From NCBI GenBank assembly GCA_019359035.1, contig JAHHIC010000090.1, positions 1 through 51,014 of the forward strand: DNA of 51,014 nucleotides, read 5' to 3'. Of the stretch, positions 33,436 to 42,112 are shown piece by piece. The stretch is from Scytonematopsis contorta HA4267-MV1. GTDB lineage: Bacteria; Cyanobacteriota; Cyanobacteriia; Cyanobacteriales; Nostocaceae. The position numbers and the translations under genes were made by a program. The notes beneath the pieces were generated by a model, which was not told the DNA's origin, did no database searches, and saw nothing but the letters and a program-made list of their open reading frames with translations. Numbering within the stretch: the stretch's first letter is position 1; every line of letters starts with the position of its first letter.

Positions 33436-34995
33436 ATGCCTATGACAGTTGATTCTTCCCAACCTATCGCATTCAAGCCTTCTGAAAAAGGTTTGATAAA
33501 AAACAAAAGGCTGACAAAATGGCTGATGGGATTACTTATACTCGGTTCATTGACGGGTGGTGGATATTTAGTTTATCGCCAGACAGTAATGGACGCAGCT
33601 CAGGAAGCCAGAAGCAAAATGCAGACAGTCCCTGTCGAGCGAGCAACGTTACCAATTACAATATCAGCGAACGGCATCGTTGAACCCAAACAATCGACCA
33701 ACGTTAGCCCTAAAAGCTCTGGACGGTTAAAGAGGTTGTTAGTAGATGAGGGTGACTCTGTGAAAGCTGGGCAAATCCTGGCATACATGGACGACTCAAA
33801 CCTACAAGGACAACTGATTCAAGCACAGGGTTCTTTAGCTGCTGCTCAAGCAAATTTGCAAAAGGCAATAGCAGGCAATCGTCCTCAAGACATCGGTCAA
33901 GCTGAAGCACAATTAGAAGAAGCCCAAGCGAATTTGCAAAAAGCAATAGCAGGCAATCGTCCTCAAGATATTGGTCAAGCAGAGGCACGTCTAAGAAGCG
34001 CTCAAGCAAGTTTAACAAAAGCCGAAGATGATTTAAACCGCAACCAGCAACTATACAGCGCTGGTGCAATTTCTCTTCAGACTGTAAATCAAAAACGTGC
34101 CGACCGCGACAGCGCTAGAGCTGCGGTAAACGAAGCACAGCAAGCATTGGCATTACAAAAAGCAGGGTCACGCACAGAAGATATCGAACAAGCAAGAGCG
34201 ACGCTAAAACAAAGACAGCAAGCTTTAGCACTATTAAAAGCGGGAACACGTAAGGAAGATATTGACTCCGCACGTGCCGAGGTGGTTCAGCAACAGGGCA
34301 ACCTGAAAACGATTCAAACGCAAATTGAAGATACAATAATTCGTGCTCCGTTTAGCGGTATTGTAACTGCTAAGTATTCTGACCCAGGCGATTTTGTTAC
34401 ACCGACCACATCGGGAAGTTCTGTTTCGGGGTCAACTTCTTCCTCGATTCTGTCGCTGGCTTCAACCTATCAAGTTGCGGCGAACATTGCTGAAACCGAT
34501 ATTGGTAAAATTAAGGTAGGTCAATCTGTTACTGTAACAGCGGATGCTTATCCTGACAAAACTTTTAAGGGTAGAGTTGCCCAGGTTGGAGCTCAGGCGA
34601 CTGTTACATCCAATGTCACCAGCGTTAAAGTTAAAGTTGACCTCATTGACGCAGGAACTCTTCTACTTCCAAGCATGAATGTCGATGCAAAATTTGATGC
34701 AGGTAAATTAAATAATGTGCTTGTTATACCAACGGTGGCGATTGCACGTCAGGAGAACGGCACTGGAGTACAGGTGCTTACGAGAAAAGGACGTGCTCGA
34801 TTTGTACCAATTACAACTGGAATGACTGTAGGTAACAAAACCGAGGTGCGCTCCGGTTTGCAGGGGAATGAAAAAGTTTTGGTGAGTGCGCCACCAGAGT
34901 CTTCTGGTAGGAACGGTAGCAGACGGCGCGGTTCTTCTGGTGGTACGGGCGGTCCTTCTTCTGGTGGTATGGGTGGTTTTCCTCGTGGCTTATAA
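33436..34995 (+). CDS. Periplasmic adaptor (MacA/HlyD-like membrane fusion protein)
   Basis: About 519 aa, starting at ATG 33436 (an ATG two codons later is possible). An N-terminal transmembrane anchor (LMGLLILGSLTGGGYLVYRQ) is followed by a lipoyl half-motif (GRLKRLLVDEGDSVKAGQILAYMDD) and a long coiled-coil hairpin containing two near-identical blocks (AQANLQKAIAGNRPQDIGQA), then the second lipoyl half (IRAPFSGIVTAKYSDPGDFV), beta-barrel domain and a Gly/Ser/Arg-rich tail (GRNGSRRRGSSGGTGGPSSG). Adaptors link inner-membrane MacB-type exporters to an outer-membrane TolC channel. The next two genes encode the permease and ATPase. The repeated block lengthens the hairpin. Confidence 0.9.
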   Translation: MPMTVDSSQPIAFKPSEKGLIKNKRLTKWLMGLLILGSLTGGGYLVYRQTVMDAAQEARSKMQTVPVERATLPITISANGIVEPKQSTNVSPKSSGRLKRLLVDEGDSVKAGQILAYMDDSNLQGQLIQAQGSLAAAQANLQKAIAGNRPQDIGQAEAQLEEAQANLQKAIAGNRPQDIGQAEARLRSAQASLTKAEDDLNRNQQLYSAGAISLQTVNQKRADRDSARAAVNEAQQALALQKAGSRTEDIEQARATLKQRQQALALLKAGTRKEDIDSARAEVVQQQGNLKTIQTQIEDTIIRAPFSGIVTAKYSDPGDFVTPTTSGSSVSGSTSSSILSLASTYQVAANIAETDIGKIKVGQSVTVTADAYPDKTFKGRVAQVGAQATVTSNVTSVKVKVDLIDAGTLLLPSMNVDAKFDAGKLNNVLVIPTVAIARQENGTGVQVLTRKGRARFVPITTGMTVGNKTEVRSGLQGNEKVLVSAPPESSGRNGSRRRGSSGGTGGPSSGGMGGFPRGL

Positions 34996-35059
34996 AAATT
35001 TACAGTGTACATACCAGTCGAACGCAATGACATGATGTTACAAGCCGAGGTTTAATTTA

Positions 35060-36364
35060 ATGACAAAATTACAAGAGCGCAAGCCACCGCTTAAACAGGT
35101 GTCTGGTTTAGTCGGAGGTTCTTCGGTATCAGTTTTTGAAATTCTGACAATGGCTATTGAGGCATTGTGGAATAATAAGCTCCGCACTTTGTTAACAATG
35201 CTGGGTATAATTATTGGGATTACAGCTGTTATTGCTGTTACCGCTATTGGTCAAGGTACACAAAAATCAACCGAGCAAAGACTGCAATCCCTCGGAAGCG
35301 ACATTGTGCAAGTGCAATCGGGTGCAGCCAGAAGTGGTGGGGTGCGGCAGGGAGCTGGGAGTGCAACAACATTGACTTTAGAAGATGCTCAGGCAATTGA
35401 GCAAGAGGTTTTAGGAGTCGAACGGGTTTCTGCTGTTCTGCAACAGAATGCTCAAGTCGTTTATGAGCAAAACAACGACTCGATGACCGTGATTGGAACC
35501 GATATTAATTATCCAAGTGTGCGAAATACTAATCCTCAGACTGGAAGATTTTTTACTCAGGAAGAATTCAACACCGCAAAACCTGTTGCAATTTTGGGCC
35601 CAACTGTGCGTGACGATTTGTTAGGTGCTGGAAGTAATGCAGAAGGAGCACAAATTCGCATTCAAGGGCAGACCTATGAAGTAATTGGTGTTATGGAAAC
35701 AAAGGGAGCGCAAGGGCCACAAAACCCGGATGAACAAATTTATATCCCGCTAACTAATATGTCTGCTCGGTTGGTAGGAAACAACTCCGTTAAGGGACTT
35801 GCTGTGAGAACAATTTATGTCAAAGCCAAAAGCCAAGACCAGCTAGATGCTGCCCAATATCAAATTACAAATCTCTTGCGGGTACGACATGGTATCTTCC
35901 CCGAAAAAGGAGATAGAGATGATTTTAGAATCGTCAATTCGGCTGATATTATCAACACGTTGACTAGTACATCTAAACTTTTTACTGTGATGATAGTCGC
36001 GGTTGCTACTATTTCTTTAATTGTTGGTGGTATTGGTATCGCTAATATTATGCTTGTGTCTGTTGTGGAACGGACAAGAGAAATCGGGATTCGTAAAGCG
36101 ATTGGAGCCACCGATATTGCTATATTAAGCCAGTTTTTAGCTGAGGCTGTCGTAATTGCGGCAATCGGAGGGGTAGTTGGTATTGGACTCGGTATTGCGA
36201 TCGCCTTTGCATCTGCAAATATTTTTCAATTTCCCTTTGTGATTTCACCCTGGTCGATTATGGTCGGCTTTGGTTTAACATTTGCAATTGGACTACTGGC
36301 TGGTGTGATTCCGGCTCGCAACGCGGCCAAACTTGACCCGATTACGGCTTTAAGAAGCGATTAA
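35060..36364 (+). CDS. MacB-type ABC transporter permease (FtsX-like)
   Basis: A 434-aa permease with the MacB topology: first transmembrane helix after ALWNNKLRTLLTMLGIIIGI, then a large MacB periplasmic core domain (about 65-300) including SLGSDIVQVQSG and DINYPSVRNTNPQTGRFF, then three C-terminal helices of the FtsX domain with the motif VVERTREIGIRKAIGATD. MacB permeases work mechanically, driving substrate from the periplasm out through TolC. Here permease and ATPase are separate genes rather than the single fused MacB of E. coli. It lies 64 bp downstream of the adaptor gene. Confidence 0.92.
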   Translation: MTKLQERKPPLKQVSGLVGGSSVSVFEILTMAIEALWNNKLRTLLTMLGIIIGITAVIAVTAIGQGTQKSTEQRLQSLGSDIVQVQSGAARSGGVRQGAGSATTLTLEDAQAIEQEVLGVERVSAVLQQNAQVVYEQNNDSMTVIGTDINYPSVRNTNPQTGRFFTQEEFNTAKPVAILGPTVRDDLLGAGSNAEGAQIRIQGQTYEVIGVMETKGAQGPQNPDEQIYIPLTNMSARLVGNNSVKGLAVRTIYVKAKSQDQLDAAQYQITNLLRVRHGIFPEKGDRDDFRIVNSADIINTLTSTSKLFTVMIVAVATISLIVGGIGIANIMLVSVVERTREIGIRKAIGATDIAILSQFLAEAVVIAAIGGVVGIGLGIAIAFASANIFQFPFVISPWSIMVGFGLTFAIGLLAGVIPARNAAKLDPITALRSD

Positions 36365-36411
36365 AACACTAGTAAAACATTAATAATCATTAATAATATA
36401 GAGTTACTAAT

Positions 36412-37107
36412 ATGGCAACTATGATTTGGATGGAAGATATTCGCAAAGCATACCGTCTTGGAGAACAGGAGGTTCCCATACTCAAGGGTATTAACTTGTC
36501 TATTGAGGAAGGCGAATATGTGGCAATTATGGGGATGTCTGGTTCGGGTAAGTCTACGCTGATGAATATTATTGGTTGCCTTGACCGTCCAACATCTGGA
36601 CATTATGTTCTAGAAGGTAGAAACCTAACTACCTTAAATAATGAGGAGTTAGCATATATCCGCAATCGGCGTATTGGTTTTGTGTTTCAGCAGTTTAATT
36701 TGCTGTCTCGCTCGACGGCTTTAGAAAATGTGATGCTGCCGATGGTCTATGCTGGTGTTCCCAAATCACAACGACGACAACGGGCTGAGGATGCTTTAAC
36801 TCGTGTTGGCTTGGCTAACAGAATGTTCAACCGTCCCAGCCAGATGTCTGGTGGACAGCAGCAGCGAGTAGCAATTGCTCGTGCGTTGGTGAATCGTCCT
36901 GCGCTTGTTCTGGCTGATGAACCTACTGGAGCGCTAGATACGGAAACCTCTCAGGAAGTTATGGATTTGCTGACCGAGCTAAACCGCCAAGGTATCACGA
37001 TTGTGATTGTGACACACGAACTGGATGTGGCTGAACAAACTCAACGCACTATTCATGTTAAAGATGGCTTGGTGATTAATTCTTCAACGTTTGCTGGCAA
37101 GTATTAA
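36412..37107 (+). CDS. MacB/LolD-type ABC ATPase
   Basis: A 231-aa ATPase: Walker [10 protein letters not shown] (about 43-51), Q-loop FVFQQFNLL, signature [15 protein letters not shown], Walker [13 protein letters not shown] and H-loop IVTHELDV. It belongs to the LolD/MacB/DevA class, whose members pair with FtsX-type permeases. It is 48 bp after the permease gene, completing an adaptor-permease-ATPase operon. That gene order is the same as devBCA of Anabaena, but the permease is MacB-like rather than DevC-like, so a drug, peptide or metal exporter is more likely than the heterocyst glycolipid exporter. Confidence 0.93.
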   Translation: MATMIWMEDIRKAYRLGEQEVPILKGINLSIEEGEYVAIMGMSGSGKSTLMNIIGCLDRPTSGHYVLEGRNLTTLNNEELAYIRNRRIGFVFQQFNLLSRSTALENVMLPMVYAGVPKSQRRQRAEDALTRVGLANRMFNRPSQMSGGQQQRVAIARALVNRPALVLADEPTGALDTETSQEVMDLLTELNRQGITIVIVTHELDVAEQTQRTIHVKDGLVINSSTFAGKY

Positions 37108-37125
37108 GCTGTCCCTTCCACATTT

Positions 37126-37224
37126 AATTTACATATCGAGGTAATTTACATATCGGGGTAATTTACATATCGGGGTAATTTACATATCGGGGTAATTTAC
37201 ATATCGGGGTAATTTACATATCGG
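37126..37224. repeat. 17-bp tandem repeat, six copies
   Basis: Unit AATTTACATATCGGGGT. The first copy has one change (CGAGGT) and the sixth runs directly into the hairpin repeat (TATCGGG then CGGGCAAGG). It lies 20 bp after the ATPase stop. Confidence 0.95.
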
Positions 37225-37250
37225 GCGGGCAAGGATGCCCACCCCACAAG
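37223..37250 (+). repeat. GGGCGGGCAAGG hairpin repeat, copy 4
   Basis: Same element as 149-177. It terminates the 17-bp tandem array and may also terminate transcription of the exporter operon. Confidence 0.9.
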
Positions 37251-37268
37251 AGTTAGATAAAATTTAAA

Positions 37269-37502
37269 TTATGCAGCCAAATTATAAAAATCAGCTCGTG
37301 TAAGTTTGATTTCGCCAAAGCTTGGAACCCAAGCAACCCATCCCCCATCCGACTCTTCACATAAAAGTAGAGCTTCGTCAAAGCTATAGTCGGAGGGAAG
37401 TTCTCTCAATTTTACCCAGGTAGAACTACGGGGAGTAAATGGGACTGTCGTAGAACCGTCAAGCTCAAGTGCTGGTGTTACTTGTAAAATGCTTTTATTC
37501 AT
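37269..37502 (-). CDS. Small conserved protein, 77 aa
   Basis: From ATG 37502: MNKSILQVTPALELDGSTTV, then SSTWVKLRELPSDYSFDEALLLCEESDGGWVAWVPSFGEIKL. The frame is open 54 bp further, but that part is AT-rich and hydrophobic in an atypical way. The DEALLLC..WVAWVPSFGE segment resembles small cyanobacterial proteins of unknown function. It is convergent with the exporter operon across the hairpin repeat. Confidence 0.65.
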   Translation of the reverse strand: MNKSILQVTPALELDGSTTVPFTPRSSTWVKLRELPSDYSFDEALLLCEESDGGWVAWVPSFGEIKLTRADFYNLAA

Positions 37503-37688
37503 AAAACAACCTATAATTCTGTTATATATGATACATAATTTTGAAAAATAGCACAATAAATTATCTTACATCTTTACCTTTGTAAAAGTGTAAACTCATT
37601 AGAACCTCTCTGCAAAATAATGTAGAGACCGTATTGAGTAATTAGTAGCTGCTATTCTTTGATAAATAGCTTATTCGGTAAAAAATCA

Positions 37689-38861
37689 ATGCTATTACCA
37701 AGTGATTCACAATTAGTATTGCAACCCCCTCGCTTTATCTGGAAATTTCCTCAAATTCAAGGAAATCCCCCTCAGAGTAGATACGGACATTCTGCAATCC
37801 GATATCAAAACTCCATGATTATTTTTGCTGGAGAAGATAATGAAACTAAAAAAACTCTCAACGATATTTATATACTCAACCTCGAATCTTGGACTTGGGA
37901 AAAACCACAAGTATCAGGTGAAATTCCCCCCAGCAGAAGTTTTCATACTGCTGTATTAAATAAAGAACAAATGGTGGTGTGGGGAGGATATGAAGAACAG
38001 ATACCGGGAGGATATCTTTGTCACGATACAGCTGTTTATATTCTAGAACTAAAAACGTGGCATTGGTCACGAGTTGTTCCCGATGGGACTCCACCAGTTG
38101 CTCGTTCTCATCATAGTGCAGCCTTACTTAAAGATAAATTATTTATTTATGGTGGTTATTATGATATTTACTGTTCATATAACGACCTTCATCTTCTCGA
38201 TTTAACCACAATGTCTTGGCTGACGCTAGAAGCTAAAAGTCCTATAGGTTCTGCTTCTGGTGGATTGATAGTTCGTGACAATACATTAATCAAGTTTTTC
38301 GGAGATGGTGGTTACGAAGGATTCTGCTCAGATATTTTAACTTTAAATTTGACTGATTTTGATTCTACAAATCTACTGGAATTGCAATGGCAGAAAGCCG
38401 AATTTGCGAAAGAAATCGAAAATTATAGCAGTAAAACTATTTTGTCTTTGTCGAATAGAGAAGAAGATGGATATGAATATTATGAAGAAGAAGAAGAATA
38501 TGAAGATGACGAAGATGTTGACTATTTTTTTTATCCAGGTCGAACTGTTAGCGGTTATGGGGAATTTGGAAATAACCTAGTTGTGTTTAGCGGAGTCGCT
38601 GCACAAGATGGTGTTAGTCATGCTACGATTGATAATTTAATTTTGCTAAATTTACCTGTTGGCGATTCCGTTACTAATGGAATTTATCGTGCTATTATTC
38701 CTCAAGCTGACGGCAAATTTCCTACTCCTAGACATGGACATTCTACTATACAATTTAATCATCAAATGATTATTTTTGGTGGCTTTTGGTTTGACCCTCC
38801 TGACGGACTTTATAATTATGATAATGATGTCTATATTCTGGAAATATTACAGAATATATAG
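37689..38861 (+). CDS. Kelch-repeat protein
   Basis: About 390 aa from ATG 37689 (MLLPSDSQLVLQPPRF); a TTG 30 bp upstream is the alternative. It has five or six Kelch blades recognised by the R-x-GHSAI..I(I/V)FGG..DIYILNL..W(T/H)W pattern: RYGHSAIRYQNSMIIFAGEDN, PPSRSFHTAVLNKEQMVVWGG, ARSHHSAALLKDKLFIYGG and PTPRHGHSTIQFNHQMIIFGG. An acidic insert (EEDGYEYYEEEEEYEDDEDVD) interrupts the propeller near 270. Kelch propellers bind proteins; there is no catalytic domain and no signal peptide. Partner unknown. Confidence 0.88.
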   Translation: MLLPSDSQLVLQPPRFIWKFPQIQGNPPQSRYGHSAIRYQNSMIIFAGEDNETKKTLNDIYILNLESWTWEKPQVSGEIPPSRSFHTAVLNKEQMVVWGGYEEQIPGGYLCHDTAVYILELKTWHWSRVVPDGTPPVARSHHSAALLKDKLFIYGGYYDIYCSYNDLHLLDLTTMSWLTLEAKSPIGSASGGLIVRDNTLIKFFGDGGYEGFCSDILTLNLTDFDSTNLLELQWQKAEFAKEIENYSSKTILSLSNREEDGYEYYEEEEEYEDDEDVDYFFYPGRTVSGYGEFGNNLVVFSGVAAQDGVSHATIDNLILLNLPVGDSVTNGIYRAIIPQADGKFPTPRHGHSTIQFNHQMIIFGGFWFDPPDGLYNYDNDVYILEILQNI

Positions 38862-38920
38862 ACTATATCGCAGCAACAGCTCCCAATACTGCGAAGGTTT
38901 TGCCAAAAAATACAAACTCG

Positions 38921-38948
38921 TAGGTTGGGTTGAGGGACGAAACCCAAC
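38921..38948. repeat. GTTGGGTT/AACCCAAC hairpin repeat
   Basis: Dispersed cyanobacterial repeat TAGGTTGGGTTGAGGGAC with AACCCAAC, followed at 38970-39040 by a second repeat rich in GCGCTCCGCTCC and GCGTAGCGTGG. The 352-bp gap 38862-39213 holds only these and AT-rich DNA. Confidence 0.7.
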
Positions 38949-39213
38949 ATTTATAAGCTTTTTGTTGGGTCAAGCGCTCCGCTCCACTGCTTGAAAGCGT
39001 AGCGTGGAAGGGCATAGGTGTGCCGAAGGCATAGGGCTATACTTGCCTTTTTTGAGAAGACCTGCGGTCAAAGTGTATATTTTGCTAATCCTCTGATAGT
39101 GTAAAATACAAGATGAAAAATAATAAATCAGACAATTTAGGAAAATATAAGTTGGGTTACGCGGAGTAAAGCCAAAACAGCATAACTTAACATATAATTT
39201 TTAATTAGAGAAG

Positions 39214-39513
39214 ATGCACGTCATTAGTTTTAAAGCCTTAAGAGAGTATGCTGAAATTCATGCAGATAGCCGAGAAGCTCTTATTTACTGGTATAAAGTT
39301 GCTAGTAAAGCCAAATGGTCAAAGCTAGTTGAAGTACAGGAGATTTTTTCTAAAGCTGAAGCAGTCGGCAATTTTACAGTATTTAACATTAAAGGAAACA
39401 AATATCGATTGATTGTCAGTATAGATTATGAAGAGCAATTAATTTACATTAAATATATCCTCACACACGCAGAATACAATAAGGATTACTGGAAAAATGA
39501 CCCTCACTTTTAA
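39214..39513 (+). CDS. higB: HigB-family toxin (mRNA interferase)
   Basis: A 99-aa protein: MHVISFKALREYAEIHADSREALIYWYKVASKAKW is the hallmark N-terminus of the HigB toxin family (RelE-like fold), followed by FNIKGNKYRLIVSIDYEEQLIYIKYILTHAEYNKDYW. HigB cleaves ribosome-bound mRNA. The usual basic residues (Lys/Arg around KGNKYRL) and the terminal HAEYNKDYWK are intact, so it is probably active. It precedes the antitoxin and overlaps it by 17 bp, the typical toxin-first arrangement of this subfamily. Confidence 0.93.
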   Translation: MHVISFKALREYAEIHADSREALIYWYKVASKAKWSKLVEVQEIFSKAEAVGNFTVFNIKGNKYRLIVSIDYEEQLIYIKYILTHAEYNKDYWKNDPHF

Positions 39514-39901
39514 TCAAGAAAAATATAAGGAACTATTAACAACTTATCTTCCTAAACTTATTAAAACTGAAGCTGAAAACGAACAAGCTTTGGCAGTTGT
39601 GGAAAATTTAATGCACCGTGAACGAACTCCTGAAGAAAATGAATTATATCAATTACTAATTACATTAATTGAAAAATTTGAGCAAGAAAATTATCATTTT
39701 GACTTAACGCCAAGTAATCCTCAATCTTTATTATCATTCCTTTTTGAACAATCGAACAAAAATAAAGACGATTTGCAGGCATTTTTTGGGTCAGCAATTT
39801 CGGTTGATGATATTTTAGAAGGTAGACAAAATATCACTCCAGAACATGCTCAAAAACTTGGCATCTTTTTTCACGTAGAGCCAAGCTTGTTCCTAGAATA
39901 A
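39497..39901 (+). CDS. higA: HigA-family antitoxin
   Basis: A 134-aa protein with an N-terminal toxin-binding part (YLPKLIKTEAENEQALAVVENLM) and a C-terminal HTH-like part (LLSFLFEQSNKNKDDLQAFFGSAISVDDILEGRQNITPEHAQKLGIFFHVEPSLFLE), matching the HigA type paired with this HigB. It neutralises the toxin and probably represses the operon. The gene overlaps higB by 17 bp, implying coupled translation. The following 297 bp (39902-40198) contain nothing I can name. Confidence 0.92.
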   Translation: MTLTFNQEKYKELLTTYLPKLIKTEAENEQALAVVENLMHRERTPEENELYQLLITLIEKFEQENYHFDLTPSNPQSLLSFLFEQSNKNKDDLQAFFGSAISVDDILEGRQNITPEHAQKLGIFFHVEPSLFLE

Positions 39902-40198
39902 ATTTTATTGAAGTTTCAGGTACGTAGTATCTCGTCTTTACGTTTTTTACTGCTTCTTCCCTCTACCTTTTTTTCTTGCAACAAACTATATAATTTGCTA
40001 CAAAAGTATTTAGGTTACATTTGTTTTGCTCACAAAGCTCACAAGTATAATGCTAATGTGTAAAAGCGTTGATTTACATTTAGATGGTATTTTCTTTAAA
40101 AAAAAATCAGTAGCAAAGGTATCAGATGTAGCCCAGTAATAGCAAAATTTACATGATGGGTCTCACTGCTACCAAAAAAGTTGGAAATAAATCAATAT

Positions 40199-42055
40199 CT
40201 ACTCCATCAAAATCAACCGCAAAGAATCTAAACGCACGTACCAAGGAAAAGGCTGGTCTTTGATTGTTGTCCATTTTTCCTTAAATACTTCCGCTTGTAA
40301 GTGATAATCTCCAGAGTTTTCAGGAGAGCTTTGTAATCTCAAAAACACAGTCATTCGGTGCGGGGTTTCGATAGTATTTGCTAACCAGCACGGGAAAGTA
40401 TTTTCTTGATTTGCATCGTTAGTAAAAGTAATTTGATGAGCACGAATCCCGATATGGGATATATTAGTAGGAATTGGTTCAACTACCCGTAGTGTGCAAC
40501 CCCAATCAACAGCTTCTACTTGTTCAAACTCTTTAATTACAGCTTTAGAAAAGTTTTTACAACCTGTAATCTGAGCAACTGTAACAGTTTTAGGTTTTTC
40601 AAAAACTTTATATTTAGAACCATACTGTGCAATTTTTCCGTCTGACAATACCAATAAATTTGGGCAAATGCGGTAAGCTTCTTCCATGTTGTGGGTGACA
40701 AATAAAGACACACCACTGTAATCAGCAAGCTTCGTAACCATTTCCTGTTCAAGTTGACTCCGCAAATGTGTATCCAACGCGGAAAAAGGCTCATCTAATA
40801 GTAATGCTTCAGGTTGCGAAGCTAATGCCCTTGCTAATGCTACCCGTTGTTGTTGTCCCCCGGAAAGTTGGTGTGGATACCTATCTCCCAATCCTGGTAA
40901 CTGTACCGCTATTAGTTGAGTTTCTACCTGTTGCTTAATTGCTATGTTTGATAATCCTTTGGGTAAACCAAAAGCGACATTTTGTGCCACCGTCATATGG
41001 GGGAACAAAGCGTAATTTTGTACTAAAAAACCAATTTTGCGCTCGCGTGAAGGTATATTAATTTTCCGCTCCGAGTCAAATAATACCCGTCCATTTAAAA
41101 TAATCTGACCGTCCGTGGGTGTTTCAACTCCTGCTAAACAGCGTAAAATCATGCTCTTACCAGTCCCAGAACCTCCCAATAATCCCAAAGTATGATTATC
41201 CACAGCAAATGATACTTGCAAATCAAAATCAGCAAGTTGTTTGTAGATATCAATGATGAGAGGGGAATGGGGAATGGGTAGAGACGCGATTAATCGCGTC
41301 TGTACGGAGTGGGTAGAGACGCGATTAATCGCGTCTGTACGGAGTGGGGAGTTGGGAGTGGTAAATTTTCCTTGTACCCGTTTCTTTTTGCTCTTACCCC
41401 GCAATTCTTGCCAGATATTTACCCCAATAATTCCTGATAAAGATGTGCCCATAATTACTAGTGACCAAAACCAAGCTTCATTATTTGCTCCCCCTTCTAC
41501 AGCAAAATAAATCGCTAATGGCATTGTCTGAGTTTGACCGGGGATATTTCCAGCTAACATCAAAGTCGCACCAAACTCTCCCAACGCACGGGCAAAAGCC
41601 AATGTTGTCCCCGCTAAAATCCCAGGTAGCGATAGGGGTAACATGATGCGCCAAAATATCGTTTTTTGGTCAGCACCAAGAGTTTTTGCTACTAGTAAAA
41701 AATTTTCATCGATTTGTTCAAAAGCACCCAAAGCTGTGCGATACATTAACGGAAAAGAAACTACGGTCGCAGCGATTGCAGCCCCATACCAGTTAAAAAC
41801 AACACTCAATCCGCCAAATTTATCCAGAAATTGCCCAGCCAGACCGTATTTACCAAAAAACATTAGTAACATAAAACCGACAACAGTAGGGGGCAAAATT
41901 AATGGAGAAATAAATATTCCCTCAATAAACGATTTGCCTTTACCGCGATACCCAAGCATCCAATAAGCAGCAGCAATACCCAAAAAAAAGGTAATTACTG
42001 TTGCGAGCAAGGAAGTTTTTACCGATAACCATAGGGGAGATAAATCTTGAGGCAT
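40199..42055 (-). CDS. modBC: Fused molybdate ABC permease-ATPase ModBC
   Basis: A 618-aa protein. Residues 1-215 are the ModB permease (five to six helices; docking loop LLVAKTLGADQKTIFWRIMLPLSLPGILAG). Residues about 265-490 are the ModC ATPase: Walker A LLGGSGTGKSMI, signature [16 protein letters not shown], Walker B LLLDEPFSALD and HNMEEAY. The C-terminal region carries an IRAHQITFTND regulatory-type segment. Fused ModBC is known in heterocystous cyanobacteria. It lies 57 bp downstream of modA. The linker (about 225-262) is read from two tandem palindromes and G-rich repeats (41255-41360): one copy gives TDAINRVST and the next, out of phase, QTRLIASLP. Confidence 0.93.
   Translation of the reverse strand: MPQDLSPLWLSVKTSLLATVITFFLGIAAAYWMLGYRGKGKSFIEGIFISPLILPPTVVGFMLLMFFGKYGLAGQFLDKFGGLSVVFNWYGAAIAATVVSFPLMYRTALGAFEQIDENFLLVAKTLGADQKTIFWRIMLPLSLPGILAGTTLAFARALGEFGATLMLAGNIPGQTQTMPLAIYFAVEGGANNEAWFWSLVIMGTSLSGIIGVNIWQELRGKSKKKRVQGKFTTPNSPLRTDAINRVSTHSVQTRLIASLPIPHSPLIIDIYKQLADFDLQVSFAVDNHTLGLLGGSGTGKSMILRCLAGVETPTDGQIILNGRVLFDSERKINIPSRERKIGFLVQNYALFPHMTVAQNVAFGLPKGLSNIAIKQQVETQLIAVQLPGLGDRYPHQLSGGQQQRVALARALASQPEALLLDEPFSALDTHLRSQLEQEMVTKLADYSGVSLFVTHNMEEAYRICPNLLVLSDGKIAQYGSKYKVFEKPKTVTVAQITGCKNFSKAVIKEFEQVEAVDWGCTLRVVEPIPTNISHIGIRAHQITFTNDANQENTFPCWLANTIETPHRMTVFLRLQSSPENSGDYHLQAEVFKEKWTTIKDQPFPWYVRLDSLRLILME
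41278..41340. repeat. Tandem GTAGAGACGCGATTA palindromes inside modBC
   Basis: Two copies (41278-41305 and 41313-41340) of GTAGAGACGCGATT/AATCGCGTCTGTAC in 35-bp tandem, flanked by GGGGAATGGGGAATGGG and GGAGTGGGGAGTTGGGAGT heptamers. As 35 is not a multiple of 3, the two copies are translated in different phases, yet the gene stays open. Confidence 0.92.
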
Positions 42056-42112
42056 AGTTTATTTCAGGGATAAATATAACAAAGCATAAATGCAACCTGA
42101 TATTAAATATTA

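Noticed and set aside
33436-37107. devBCA heterocyst glycolipid exporter
   Set aside because: Gene order matches, but the permease has MacB/FtsX motifs (VVERTREIGIRKAIGA and large periplasmic core) and not the DevC type.
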